NCBI GenBank assembly: GCA_047618565.1
Contig: JBLHKW010000117.1
Span: forward strand, 1 to 17,450
Length of the DNA stretch: 17,450 nt
Origin: JBLHKW01 sp047618565
GTDB lineage: Bacteria > Planctomycetota > UBA1135 > GCA-002686595
Reading direction: 5' to 3'
The notes beneath the pieces were generated by a model, which was not told where the DNA came from, searched no databases, and worked only from the letters and a program-made list of their open reading frames with translations. Both the position numbers and the translations under genes were made by a program. Shown piece after piece: positions 1 to 6,938 of the stretch. Numbering within the stretch: the stretch's first letter is position 1; each line of letters starts with the position of its first letter.

Positions 1-153
1 ACCTACGATATTCGTGACCGGCAGCAGCTGGTCTCAGTCCTGCGCGAGACCGCCCCTGGTACGGAGATCGACCTGGAGATTTACCGGGACGAGAACGCCG
101 ACAGCTACTACTCGCGCGAGGAGCGCTATCTGGGCTCGCTGGCCCTGCGCTGA
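1..153 (+). CDS. C-terminal end of a PDZ-domain protein (5' truncated by window)
   Basis: Frame 1 is open from the first base to the TGA at 151-153 and gives 50 residues. The tail contains DRQQLVSVLRETAPGTEIDL followed by EIYRD. This is the usual end of a PDZ domain: an Asp, a helix with hydrophobic spacing, then a PG turn and a strand ending in Arg-Asp, as in DegQ/HtrA-type and S41-type proteases. The final LGSLALR fits the last PDZ strand. The catalytic or partner domain would lie upstream of the window, so the full function (protease, protease-like scaffold, or other) cannot be told. The reading frame is not opened by a start codon here, so it is annotated as partial. Identification as PDZ rests on pattern recognition of a short piece. 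Confidence 0.6.
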   Translation, partial: TYDIRDRQQLVSVLRETAPGTEIDLEIYRDENADSYYSREERYLGSLALR

Positions 154-199
154 GCATTCTGGCCCGGTCCCTCCCTTCCCCGGAAGAGCGTCCCGCCCG

Positions 200-205
200 T
201 ATAAT
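200..205 (+). promoter_or_regulatory. Perfect TATAAT -10 box ahead of the carbamoyltransferase cassette
   Basis: The hexamer TATAAT stands in an otherwise very GC-rich gap between the PDZ gene and the gene at 346. The best -35 at 18 bp spacing is TTCCCC (176-181), which matches the consensus at only 3 of 6 positions, so an activator or alternative recognition may be needed. Use would give a leader of about 135 nt before the first start codon. The rest of the 154-345 gap shows no RNA gene, terminator or further coding signal. Confidence 0.4.
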
Positions 206-345
206 GTTCCGCCCGGTCGGCGCCGGTCGCCACCCTCCGAGGCCCGCCAACCACGTTGGGCTTCAGCCAGATGCGGCCTCACGTCGATGATCCGGCTCCC
301 AGTCCGCGCCCCACTCCCTCCAAAGACCCGACCCACTAGACGTTC

Positions 346-555
346 ATGAAAGGCCTGATCCTTTTCACGGAGCGCTTCGGCAGCATGCTGTCGCGCGCGC
401 TCCTGATGGTCCTTTATTTCCTGGTCCTCGGTCCGTTTGCGATCGTGTACCGGATCTTCGCGGACCCCCTGCACCTGCGCCCGCGGACCTCGGGCAACTG
501 GACGCGCTGGGAGCGTTCAGCCGACAACCTGCGCGCCGCCCGGAAACAGGACTGA
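346..555 (+). CDS. Small SxtJ-like single-span membrane protein
   Basis: A 69-residue protein. Residues 1-14 are short and amphipathic. A hydrophobic segment spans about 15-37 (rich in Leu, Val and Phe, ending GPFAIVYRIF). After it comes a basic, cytoplasm-type tail with DPLHLRP and a Trp-rich NWTRW stretch. The order RFG, long hydrophobic stretch, R-x-F-x-DPL matches my memory of the C-terminal half of SxtJ-type proteins, found beside carbamoyltransferases in saxitoxin-like and many other clusters. The usual N-terminal spans of SxtJ are absent here. The gene ends 25 nt before the carbamoyltransferase start and is probably co-transcribed with it. The start has no clear Shine-Dalgarno. A role as membrane anchor or partner of the carbamoyltransferase is inference from position only. 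Confidence 0.6.
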   Translation: MKGLILFTERFGSMLSRALLMVLYFLVLGPFAIVYRIFADPLHLRPRTSGNWTRWERSADNLRAARKQD

Positions 556-580
556 CCTCTCCGACCCGCCCCCTCCCCGC

Positions 581-2371
581 ATGAACATTCTCGGTCTCTC
601 CTTTTTCTACCACGACTCATCGGCGGCTCTCATCAAGGACGGTGAGCTGATCGCCGCCGCGGAAGAGGAACGCTTTAGCCGCAAGAAACACGACTCGGGC
701 TTTCCTCAGCTCGCGATCGACTTCGTCCTCAAGACGGGCGGCATCACGATCCACGATGTGGATTACGTCGTCTTCTACGAGAAGCCGTTCGTCAAGTTCG
801 AGCGCATGCTGATCACGGCCATGAGCACGTTCCCGCGCTCGTCGGCGGTCTTCCGCGAGTCGATGCAGCGCTGGATCTCCGACAAACTCTGGATCAAGCC
901 GATGATGTGCAAGGAGCTCGGGATCCCGAGCTCCAAACTGCTCTTCGCGGACCACCACATGTCCCACGCGGCATCGAGCTTCTTCACCTCGCCTTTCGAG
1001 GATGCGGCGGTGCTGACGGTGGACGGTGCGGGCGAGTGGACCACGTCGACCATGGCCATGGGCCGTGGGAACAAGCTCGAGATGATCAAGGAGCTGCGCT
1101 TCCCGCACTCACTCGGCCTGCTGTACTCGGCGTTCACGGCCTACTGCGGCTTCGAGATCAACGAGGGCGAGTACAAGCTGATGGGCATGCACCCCTACGG
1201 CAAGCCCGTGTACGTGGACAAGATCTACGAGATTCTGGACGTGGCGGAGGACGGCAGTCTCTGGCACAACATGAAGTACTTCGCGTACCACTACTCCACC
1301 AACGACACCCTGACGCCCGCGTTCGAGGAGCATTTTGGACGTCCGCGCCGGGACCCCAAGCTGCAGGACCAGTCGCTGGACCCGTACTACTGCGACATGG
1401 CGGCCAGCATCCAGAAGGTCACCGAGGAGATCCTGCTGAAGATGGTCAACCATCTGCACGAGATCACCGGCGCCAAGGCCCTCTGCTTGGCGGGCGGCGT
1501 GGCACTCAACTCGGTCGCGAACTACAAGATCATGCGCGACGGGCCCTTCGATGACGTCTACATCCACCCGGCGCCGGGGGATGATGGCGGCTGCGTCGGC
1601 GCTGCCTACTGGGCCTACAACCACGTCCTGGACCAGCCGCGCGGCAAGGCCCTCGAACACGCATTCCTCGGTTCCGAGCACGGCGATGACGAAGTGCGCG
1701 AGTTCCTCGAGACGAATGACATCGAGTACGTCCACATGGAGGACGACGAGGAATTCTTCGAGTACGTGGCGCAATCGCTCGTCGACGGAATGGTCTGCGG
1801 CTGGTACCGCGGCCGATTCGAGTGGGGCCCGCGCGCGCTCGGTGCACGCTCGATCATCGCCGACCCGCGACGCGTGGAGATGAAGGAGAAGCTCAACTCC
1901 AAGATCAAGTTCCGCGAGGCCTTCCGTCCCTTCGCACCCTCGGTGCTCGAGGAACGCGCGAACGAGTTCTTCGAGCTGCCCGATGCGGAGCGGCACTTCC
2001 CCGCACGTTTCATGCTCTACGTGGCCCCGGTGCGCGAGGAGAAGCGTGCGGACCTGCCCGCCATCACCCATGAGGACGGTTCGGGTCGCCTGCAGACGGT
2101 CTATAAGGCCACCAACCCCGCCTACCACCGCATCATCGAGCGCTTCGGCGAGAAGACCGGCGTTCCGGTGGTCATGAACACATCCTTCAACCTCAAGGGC
2201 GAGCCGATCGTCGAGTCACCGGCGCACGCCTTCAACACGTTCAGCTTGTCCGGCATGGACTTGCTCTTCCTGGGCAACTTCATCGTGAAGGCGGACGCCA
2301 AGAAGAAGATTGCCGATACCGTCTTCCATCTGCGCCACGAAGGCGATTCCGTCACCCAGCTCGTCAGCTGA
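581..2371 (+). CDS. NodU/CmcH/TobZ-family O-carbamoyltransferase
   Basis: A 596-residue protein of full family length. The family moves the carbamoyl group of carbamoyl phosphate, through carbamoyl-adenylate, to a hydroxyl on a sugar, antibiotic or polyketide. The N-terminal Kae1/HSP70-like domain begins MNILGLSFFYHDSSAAL with the conserved His11. It carries the metal-site cluster DHHMSH (His125, His126, His129), DGAG (148-151) and CLAGGVALN (302-310). The C-terminal YrdC-like domain shows GRFEWGPRALG (411-421), REAFRPFAPS (445-454) and MNTSFN (532-537). No key residue seems missing. The ATG at 581 is chosen because MNILG is the canonical family start; an in-frame upstream start at 437 would overlap the previous gene and add 48 unrelated residues. 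Neighbours suggest a membrane-associated glycan or lipid acceptor, but the acceptor cannot be read from sequence. Confidence 0.93.
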   Translation: MNILGLSFFYHDSSAALIKDGELIAAAEEERFSRKKHDSGFPQLAIDFVLKTGGITIHDVDYVVFYEKPFVKFERMLITAMSTFPRSSAVFRESMQRWISDKLWIKPMMCKELGIPSSKLLFADHHMSHAASSFFTSPFEDAAVLTVDGAGEWTTSTMAMGRGNKLEMIKELRFPHSLGLLYSAFTAYCGFEINEGEYKLMGMHPYGKPVYVDKIYEILDVAEDGSLWHNMKYFAYHYSTNDTLTPAFEEHFGRPRRDPKLQDQSLDPYYCDMAASIQKVTEEILLKMVNHLHEITGAKALCLAGGVALNSVANYKIMRDGPFDDVYIHPAPGDDGGCVGAAYWAYNHVLDQPRGKALEHAFLGSEHGDDEVREFLETNDIEYVHMEDDEEFFEYVAQSLVDGMVCGWYRGRFEWGPRALGARSIIADPRRVEMKEKLNSKIKFREAFRPFAPSVLEERANEFFELPDAERHFPARFMLYVAPVREEKRADLPAITHEDGSGRLQTVYKATNPAYHRIIERFGEKTGVPVVMNTSFNLKGEPIVESPAHAFNTFSLSGMDLLFLGNFIVKADAKKKIADTVFHLRHEGDSVTQLVS

Positions 2372-2383
2372 GGCCCCAGTACC

Positions 2384-3937
2384 GTGAAAGCCCTCAACGT
2401 ACTTCTCTCGATCGTCATCAGCATCCTGCTGTTCGTGTTCGCCCTGGAGGGCGGTCTGCGACTGATCGGAATGGGTCCCAAGGACACCATCCACGAGTTC
2501 GACAGCAAGCTCGGTTGGGTCAAGAGCCCCGAGGCCGTCGGCAAGTACTCGACCTCCGAGTTCGACGTCACCTTCAAGATCAGTGAGCAGGGTCTGCGCG
2601 ACGACCTGATCCAGAAGGAGAAGTTCGCCGGCACCTGGCGCGGTATGGCCCTGGGCGACTCCTTCGTGCTCGGCTACACGGTCGACCGTGAGGACCTGTT
2701 CGTGGACATGCTCGAGCAGTCGGTCAAGGCCGACAACCAGGCCAACGACATCGTCAACGCGGGCACCGAGGGCTGGTCCACGGACCAGGAGGTGCTCTGG
2801 TTCCTGGAGCACGGCAAGAGCTACAACCCGGACCTGGTGCTGCTCTTCCCCTACGAGAACGACCTGTTCTGGAACGGGCAGACGCGCTACGGACGCTTCC
2901 CCAAGCCGCGCTTCGGTGTGGGCGGCGAGATCGAAACCGAGCACATGCAGGACCCGGGCGCCAAGCCTTGGTTCGAGCGTTACGCGATCGGAATGCCCCT
3001 GAAGCCCCTGCTCGCGAAGAAGCAGGCGGGCGCGCCGCCCTGGTCACCGGACGGGAGCCACACGCTCGCGGGACCCAACCTGGAGCGCGCCGCGTACTTT
3101 CACGGGGCACCGGATTTCATGCGCGAGTCCGTGGAGCGCACGCGTGCGGCCCTGACCAGCCTCAAGCAGGCCTGCGCCGAGATCGGCGCGGATCTCGTGA
3201 TCGTGCCCATCCCGAACAAGTCGAGCGTCAGCGCCGACGCTCAGGCCGTCCTGGCTCAATCGATCGGCGTCGTCCAGGACATGTGGTCGGCCGAGAAGCC
3301 CGTCGACACCTTCCTGGGCCTGGCCAAGGATCTGGGCATCCGCTCACTCGACGCGCGCGCGGCCCTGAAGGCCAGCGCCGCCGGAGGCCGGGCGCTCTAC
3401 TTCGAGCGCGACTGGCACTTCAACCCGGCCGGCAACCGTGCCTTCGCCTCCTTCCTGCAGGCCAACCTTGGCGACGCGCTGCCGAGCGCCAGCGCACCCG
3501 TGCCGACCGAGTCCAGCGCACCCGCGGACAGGGGCATCCCGACCTGGGGCTTCGTCTTCGCGGCCCTGTTGCTGGTCCTGGGTACCTCCTACGGCCAGAC
3601 CTACAAGGACGAGAACCGCGCCCTGGCCTTCCTGAAGGTCGGCCTGCTGCTGAGCTTCGTCTTCACGATCGTACTCGGTGGGCAGGAAGTGCTCGGAGGC
3701 CTCTCGCCGCGCCTCGCGCAGCTGCTCGGTACCGTCTTCATCATCGGCATCCTGGGCTTCGTGCTCTACAAGCTGGGCCGTCGTACGGGCACGGTCCTGG
3801 AACTCTTCTCCGCCTTCGTCCAGCGCGGCCACTGGTACCTGATGCCCCTGGTCGTGATTCTCCTGACGATCGGAAGCCTGCTGGTCGTCGCGGCCAGCTC
3901 GCCCCTCGTGGCGCCCTTCATCTACACTCTCTTCTAA
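2384..3937 (+). CDS. SGNH/GDSL-type hydrolase with multi-pass membrane tail ending in a DUF5989-like module
   Basis: A 517-residue protein with a GTG start 12 nt after the carbamoyltransferase stop. An N-terminal signal anchor (about 5-29) is followed by an SGNH fold: block I GDSF with Ser93, block II NAGTEGWS with Gly130, block III YENDLFWNG with Asn159, and block V DWHFNPAGN with Asp343 and His345. The catalytic set looks complete, so esterase or O-acyl transfer activity on an extracytoplasmic glycan is plausible. A Ser/Pro/Ala linker (about 364-384) leads to four predicted membrane spans (about 388-405, 415-432, 448-465, 484-504). The final 44 residues, ending SSPLVAPFIYTLF, resemble DUF5989 small proteins, normally separate genes. 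The next two genes repeat this ending (FIYT). The fusion supports a physical complex of SGNH and DUF5989-like partners. Confidence 0.85.
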   Translation: MKALNVLLSIVISILLFVFALEGGLRLIGMGPKDTIHEFDSKLGWVKSPEAVGKYSTSEFDVTFKISEQGLRDDLIQKEKFAGTWRGMALGDSFVLGYTVDREDLFVDMLEQSVKADNQANDIVNAGTEGWSTDQEVLWFLEHGKSYNPDLVLLFPYENDLFWNGQTRYGRFPKPRFGVGGEIETEHMQDPGAKPWFERYAIGMPLKPLLAKKQAGAPPWSPDGSHTLAGPNLERAAYFHGAPDFMRESVERTRAALTSLKQACAEIGADLVIVPIPNKSSVSADAQAVLAQSIGVVQDMWSAEKPVDTFLGLAKDLGIRSLDARAALKASAAGGRALYFERDWHFNPAGNRAFASFLQANLGDALPSASAPVPTESSAPADRGIPTWGFVFAALLLVLGTSYGQTYKDENRALAFLKVGLLLSFVFTIVLGGQEVLGGLSPRLAQLLGTVFIIGILGFVLYKLGRRTGTVLELFSAFVQRGHWYLMPLVVILLTIGSLLVVAASSPLVAPFIYTLF

Positions 3938-3942
3938 GCGCG

Positions 3943-4071
3943 ATGGGCTCCTTCCTGCGCGAAAACTGGACGTACATCGTGATCCCGATCGCCCTGGCGC
4001 TGATCGGTGTCGCGATCCTGGTCTACCTCTCCAGCGGCGACGTGGAGACCCAGTTCATCTACACAATCTAA
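3943..4071 (+). CDS. DUF5989-like single-span microprotein, copy 1 (42 aa)
   Basis: The ORF begins MGSFLRENWTYIVIPIALAL, carries one hydrophobic span at about 11-30, and ends in SSGDVETQFIYTI. It starts 5 nt after the SGNH stop and ends 5 nt before the next start, so it sits within one transcript. The pattern Trp-x-Tyr, a Pro in the membrane, a Gly-containing hydrophobic run, and FIYT at the end matches DUF5989-type proteins and the C-terminus of the SGNH protein. Although tiny, it is supported by close conservation of the reading frame with the following copy: 38 of 42 residues match. The same frame is open far upstream, but that stretch is a shadow of the SGNH gene. No function is known; a subunit of the carbamoyltransferase/SGNH membrane assembly is the best inference. 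Confidence 0.75.
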   Translation: MGSFLRENWTYIVIPIALALIGVAILVYLSSGDVETQFIYTI

Positions 4072-4076
4072 GAACC

Positions 4077-4208
4077 ATGGGCTCCTTCCTGCGCGAAAAC
4101 TGGCCGTACATCGTGATCCCGATCGCTCTGGCGCTGATCGGTGTCGCGATCCTGGTGTACCTCTCCGGCGGCGACTCGGAGACCCAGTTCATCTACGACA
4201 TCATGTAG
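4077..4208 (+). CDS. DUF5989-like single-span microprotein, copy 2 (43 aa)
   Basis: The second tandem copy is nearly the same as the first. Differences are Thr10Pro, Ser31Gly, Val34Ser and Thr41Asp, plus one extra Met at the end (the C-terminus reads FIYDIM). Two third-position changes (GCC to GCT, GTC to GTG) are silent. The start lies 5 nt after the stop of copy 1, and the stop lies 7 nt from the stop of the convergent deacetylase gene, leaving no room for an ordinary terminator. Topology prediction is the same as copy 1: short polar N-terminus, one span at about 11-30, polar tail. Changes cluster in the polar tail, which hints that the two copies may have begun to differ in partner contact; that is inference. 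Confidence 0.73.
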   Translation: MGSFLRENWPYIVIPIALALIGVAILVYLSGGDSETQFIYDIM

Positions 4209-4215
4209 GCGCGCC

Positions 4216-5283
4216 CTACTCGGACAGGTTCAGTCCGAATCGGCGCAGCAGCTCGAAGCCGCCGCAGGCTTCGGCCACCAGCAGGTGCAGTGGGGTCTCT
4301 TCGTCGAGCATCAGGCGCGGCAGGCGCATCTTGTCACTGCCCGGCGTGACCACTCCCGCGTGCGTCGTCACGGCCAGTTCGAAGCCAGCCGCTTCCACCC
4401 CATCCATGGCGGCCTGGTCGTAATCCCAGTGCCGACCAAAGGGGTAGGCGAAGCTGAAGAGCGCCTTCTGGCCGAGCTCCCGTTTCAGGGCATCGCGTCC
4501 GCCCATGATCTCGGCTCGGGCGGCCTGGGGCGTGAGTGTCGACAGCACGTCGTGCCGGACCGTGTGCCCACCCAGCTCGAAGCCGCGCCCCTGGAGCTCG
4601 CGCGCGTCGGCCCAGGTCATGTAGAGCTGATCGCAGAGGGCTCGCTCATCGCCACCGTGGGTCTCGAAGAGCGCGTCCAGGGCACTGTTGCGCGCGCTCG
4701 CGTCGACGTCGTACTTGAGCACGCGCTTGACCCGGTAGGCCAGGTCCCCCCCGGCCAGGAGCGTGCTCTCAAGGCGCGTGTGCATGTCCTCGTCGGTCGA
4801 GGCGGCCATCATGCCGCGCGCCACGGCGGTCGCGTCCATGCTGCAGAGCAGCCAGAAGTACTTGTGCGACCAGTTGACGAGGCGCTCGTCCAGGGCGCGG
4901 CTCTCAAGGAAAACCGTCGCGCTCGCGCCGATCGCCTCGAGCAAGGGCATCAGGGTGCGGTGGTTGTCCTTGTAACCGTCGTCCATGGAGAGAGCCACCA
5001 TGGAGCGCACGCCGGGCTCGGTGCCCGCCAGACGGCGCAGGCCCTGCCCTACGGTACACAGGTCAAAGTGACGGCCCAGGAAGCCCAGCAGGTCCCGTAG
5101 CTTATCCTCGCTGAGCTTCATGTCCGCCGGCAGGTCCCCGTTGCACTCGCGGTCCTCGACACAGTGTCCGGCCAGGATCGTCAGGCGGCGCGGCATGAGG
5201 CGCCCCACCAGCCGAAAGAGGCCCGTGTGGAAGAGCAGGCGCGCCCAGGCGTCGCGCAGGGTCGTCTTGATCTGATGTTTCAC
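4216..5283 (-). CDS. Polysaccharide deacetylase (NodB/CE4 family)
   Basis: A 355-residue protein of the metal-dependent family that removes N- or O-acetyl groups from surface polysaccharides. The CE4 motifs appear in order: LSMDDGYKDN (catalytic base and metal Asp, 101-102), GGHTVRHDVLS (metal His240 and His244), and FAYPFG (278-283). A roughly 130-residue insertion lies between motif 1 and motif 2, longer than in minimal CE4 domains, as in some exopolysaccharide-cluster members. No signal peptide is evident, so it may act in the cytoplasm on a lipid-linked or nucleotide-linked intermediate. The GTG start at 5283 is favoured by GAGGAG nine bases upstream. It lies 13 nt after the GNAT gene, whose stop overlaps this ribosome binding site, so the two are likely translated from one message. 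Confidence 0.88.
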   Translation of the reverse strand: MKHQIKTTLRDAWARLLFHTGLFRLVGRLMPRRLTILAGHCVEDRECNGDLPADMKLSEDKLRDLLGFLGRHFDLCTVGQGLRRLAGTEPGVRSMVALSMDDGYKDNHRTLMPLLEAIGASATVFLESRALDERLVNWSHKYFWLLCSMDATAVARGMMAASTDEDMHTRLESTLLAGGDLAYRVKRVLKYDVDASARNSALDALFETHGGDERALCDQLYMTWADARELQGRGFELGGHTVRHDVLSTLTPQAARAEIMGGRDALKRELGQKALFSFAYPFGRHWDYDQAAMDGVEAAGFELAVTTHAGVVTPGSDKMRLPRLMLDEETPLHLLVAEACGGFELLRRFGLNLSE

Positions 5284-5292
5284 TCAGGCAGG

Positions 5293-5298
5293 CTCCTC
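5293..5298 (-). promoter_or_regulatory. Strong Shine-Dalgarno (GAGGAG) for the deacetylase GTG start
   Basis: On the minus strand GAGGAG lies 9 nt before the GTG at 5283 and overlaps the TGA stop of the upstream acyltransferase gene (5297-5299). It decides the GTG start and suggests coupling between the two genes. It is one of the few clear Shine-Dalgarno sites in the window. Confidence 0.6.
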
Positions 5299-6385
5299 AA
5301 CTGACGAGCTCGTCGTCCCGATCGCCGTCCGTGAAGTACCAGCGGGCCGGATCGAGAGCCGCCATGCCCAGGGGGTGTTCCGGGTCGTGCACCATGGCGA
5401 TCACCACCTTGTAGTCGGCGGCCTTGGGCGCTCGAAAGCCGGCGCCGACGAGCTCACGGTTCCAGCTGGACCCGTCGATGGCCCAGGCGCGGGCAATGGA
5501 CGCGCCCTCCGTCTGGAGCAAGCTGAGCGCCGCGTCCATGGCGCAAGCCGAAGCCTGTGCGTCCCGCGCGAGCAGATCCACCACATAGCCCACGGGGGCT
5601 TCTTCGAGAGGTAGCTGCACGACCGCGTAGCCGCGCATGTGTCCGTCGTTGTCGAAGACGCCCAGTGCCCGGAAGCGTCCGGACGGGGCGTCGATGAAGC
5701 GCCAGTTGAGGTAGCTCGCGTCGCGCTGGATCATCCAGTCGTAGTCCGCTGCCACGGCGCGCCACAGCGGATCGACAGCGTCGTCAAAGCGCGTCAGGGG
5801 GCGTGCTGCAAGCTGTCCGGCGGCGTGGGTCGCCATGCGGCGGCGCGCTCGCTTGCCGAGCCAGCAAGCCCATGGGGTCGCGACGGAGGCCAGCCTTCCC
5901 GCGCGCTGGCGCTCCTTGCGCGCGTCCGCATTCGCAGCCAGAACGAAGCTCCAGGGTCGAATGCGGCCGACGGCGGTCCAGCCGAGCTTCCCGGTGAAGA
6001 GCGGTTCGGACTTGCGGTTGGGCAACCCGAAGACCGCTGGCCAGCCCGCCTTGGCAGTCGCCCGCATGGCGCCCCGGTCGAGGTCGCTGAACAGGCCCCG
6101 GCCGCGCCAGCCCGGGTCCGTCATCACGTCGCCTGTCTGCCCGACGGTGGCCGCGGCTGCCCCCCGCGCCAGAGCTCGGCGGGGATTGCATGCGTACCCA
6201 GACACTGCTCGGCCCGCGTCCCGGGTCAGCAGCTGGATCGGTCGACCGTGGGGATTTTGGTCGTAGCGCCAGGCGAGCACCCGCTCCCCGTCACGTTTTC
6301 CGAAGCAGAGATTGAACAGGGCGACCTGGTCGTGCCGGTCCCCTGGCCGGCACGCACTGATCTCCTCGATGCCGTCGGTCCCCAT
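5297..6385 (-). CDS. GNAT-fold acyltransferase of exopolysaccharide-locus type
   Basis: A 362-residue protein. The N-terminal half has the acetyl-CoA pyrophosphate loop VMTDPGWRGRGLFSDL (about 88-102; R-x-x-G-x-G/A type). It is followed by VFGLPNRKSEPLFTGKLGW, a pattern I associate with long GNAT proteins beside polysaccharide genes. The second half has RDASYLNWRF (221-230) and ends WYFTDGDRDDE, also typical of that group, and probably forms a second, degenerate GNAT fold. Its likely task is N- or O-acylation of an amino sugar or lipid-linked glycan; substrate unknown. It is directly upstream of the deacetylase and 56 nt downstream of the HPF-like gene, with no promoter visible in that gap. 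The ATG at 6385 has no clear Shine-Dalgarno. Confidence 0.75.
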   Translation of the reverse strand: MGTDGIEEISACRPGDRHDQVALFNLCFGKRDGERVLAWRYDQNPHGRPIQLLTRDAGRAVSGYACNPRRALARGAAAATVGQTGDVMTDPGWRGRGLFSDLDRGAMRATAKAGWPAVFGLPNRKSEPLFTGKLGWTAVGRIRPWSFVLAANADARKERQRAGRLASVATPWACWLGKRARRRMATHAAGQLAARPLTRFDDAVDPLWRAVAADYDWMIQRDASYLNWRFIDAPSGRFRALGVFDNDGHMRGYAVVQLPLEEAPVGYVVDLLARDAQASACAMDAALSLLQTEGASIARAWAIDGSSWNRELVGAGFRAPKAADYKVVIAMVHDPEHPLGMAALDPARWYFTDGDRDDELVS

Positions 6386-6441
6386 TCGAGCAAGCTACAC
6401 CGGATCCGCAACCGATCCCAGTGCCGGCTGACCGGGGTCCG

Positions 6442-6744
6442 CTAGCGGTGCCCCTCGAGGCGGCCGAACCTTGTGTTGAGCAGGCGCTCGAGCTTGCCCA
6501 GCGCACGGCTCACAGCTTCCATGGGCTGGGCCGCGAGATCCTCCGCCGCGACCGGATCCAGCCCACGTGGGCGCGCCTCGATCTTGCACTGCTTGTCATT
6601 GCCTCCCTTGCCCGCATTGACGTCCTGAAGGAACACCTCGACGCGCGTGATGCGGTCGGAGAATCGGTCGAGCACTCGCTCGACCTCTTCCTGGATGCGT
6701 TCCTTGTTGGCCTTGACGTGCGGGGCATGGACGTTGATCTGCAT
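6442..6744 (-). CDS. HPF/RaiA-family ribosome-associated protein (short form)
   Basis: A 100-residue protein starting MQINVHAP. Members bind the 30S decoding region and silence or dimerise ribosomes in stationary phase or stress. Family marks are RFSDRITRVEVFLQDVN (27-43), then AGKGGNDKQCKIEARPRG (44-61), then a helix with ALGKLERLL (81-89). There is no C-terminal dimerisation domain, so this is the short type. The ATG at 6744 is preferred over an upstream in-frame ATG at 6798: MQIN is the canonical family start, GAGG lies 10 nt before it, and the predicted transcription start falls right at 6797. The D-x-N-A-G-K-G-G-N-D-K-x-C variant is closer to broad HPF-like proteins than to E. coli HPF. 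It leads an apparent operon with two glycan-modifying genes. Confidence 0.8.
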   Translation of the reverse strand: MQINVHAPHVKANKERIQEEVERVLDRFSDRITRVEVFLQDVNAGKGGNDKQCKIEARPRGLDPVAAEDLAAQPMEAVSRALGKLERLLNTRFGRLEGHR

Positions 6745-6803
6745 GTTTGGTTCGCCTCGGATCTTGAAAGCAGAAATTGGGGGCGTGGGCCATCCCAAGT
6801 GCG

Positions 6804-6832
6804 ATTTTAGCCGCTGGCCAGGGCGCTCTCAA
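6804..6832 (-). promoter_or_regulatory. Sigma70-type promoter for the HPF-like gene and downstream glycan genes
   Basis: Read on the minus strand: TTGAGA (6832-6827, 5 of 6), a 17-nt spacer, and TAAAAT (6809-6804, 5 of 6). Predicted initiation is near 6797, giving a leader of about 53 nt to the ATG at 6744. It is one of the best consensus matches I found in the window. Confidence 0.65.
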
Positions 6833-6897
6833 GGGGCGCGGGGCACGCCTTTGTCCTATCGACGGGACGTGGGGGCTGAGACCAGTCCACCTCGAAA

Positions 6898-6927
6898 TTG
6901 GCACCCAGAAGTCCCAGCGTTTATCAT
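6898..6927 (+). promoter_or_regulatory. Sigma70-type promoter for the kinase operon
   Basis: TTGGCA (6898-6903, 5 of 6) and TATCAT (6922-6927, 5 of 6) are separated by 18 nt. Initiation would fall near 6934, leaving a leader of about 27 nt that is nearly filled by the hairpin at 6939-6955. The site lies about 65 bp from the divergent minus-strand promoter, so both may share regulator binding. Confidence 0.62.
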
Positions 6928-6938
6928 GGACGCCCCCG

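Larger units (their letters stand above)
3943..4208 (+). repeat. Recent tandem gene duplication, 134-bp period
   Basis: The 42 shared codons of the two microprotein genes align without gaps and match at 117 of 126 bases by my count. The offset between the starts is 134 bp. The 5' boundary is similar too: both ATGs follow a TCTAAG stop region by 4 nt. Preservation of both frames with some silent changes suggests a fairly recent duplication with both copies still coding. Confidence 0.85.

Noticed and set aside
14..349. Plus-strand ORF (111 aa) spanning the PDZ tail and the following gap
   Set aside because: It is out of frame with the PDZ tail, rich in Arg/Pro/Ser/Thr, and crosses the promoter region; no homology pattern.
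437..580. In-frame upstream start for the carbamoyltransferase
   Set aside because: It overlaps the SxtJ-like gene in another frame and adds Arg/Pro/Thr-rich residues before the canonical MNILG start.
1109..2128. Long minus-strand ORF (339 aa) opposite the carbamoyltransferase
   Set aside because: It is antisense to a gene with clear family motifs. Its composition (Val/Leu/Glu/Arg/His) is the usual mirror of GC-rich codons, with no recognisable domain.
4141..5100. Plus-strand ORF (319 aa) opposite the deacetylase
   Set aside because: The deacetylase on the minus strand has all CE4 motifs; this frame has none.
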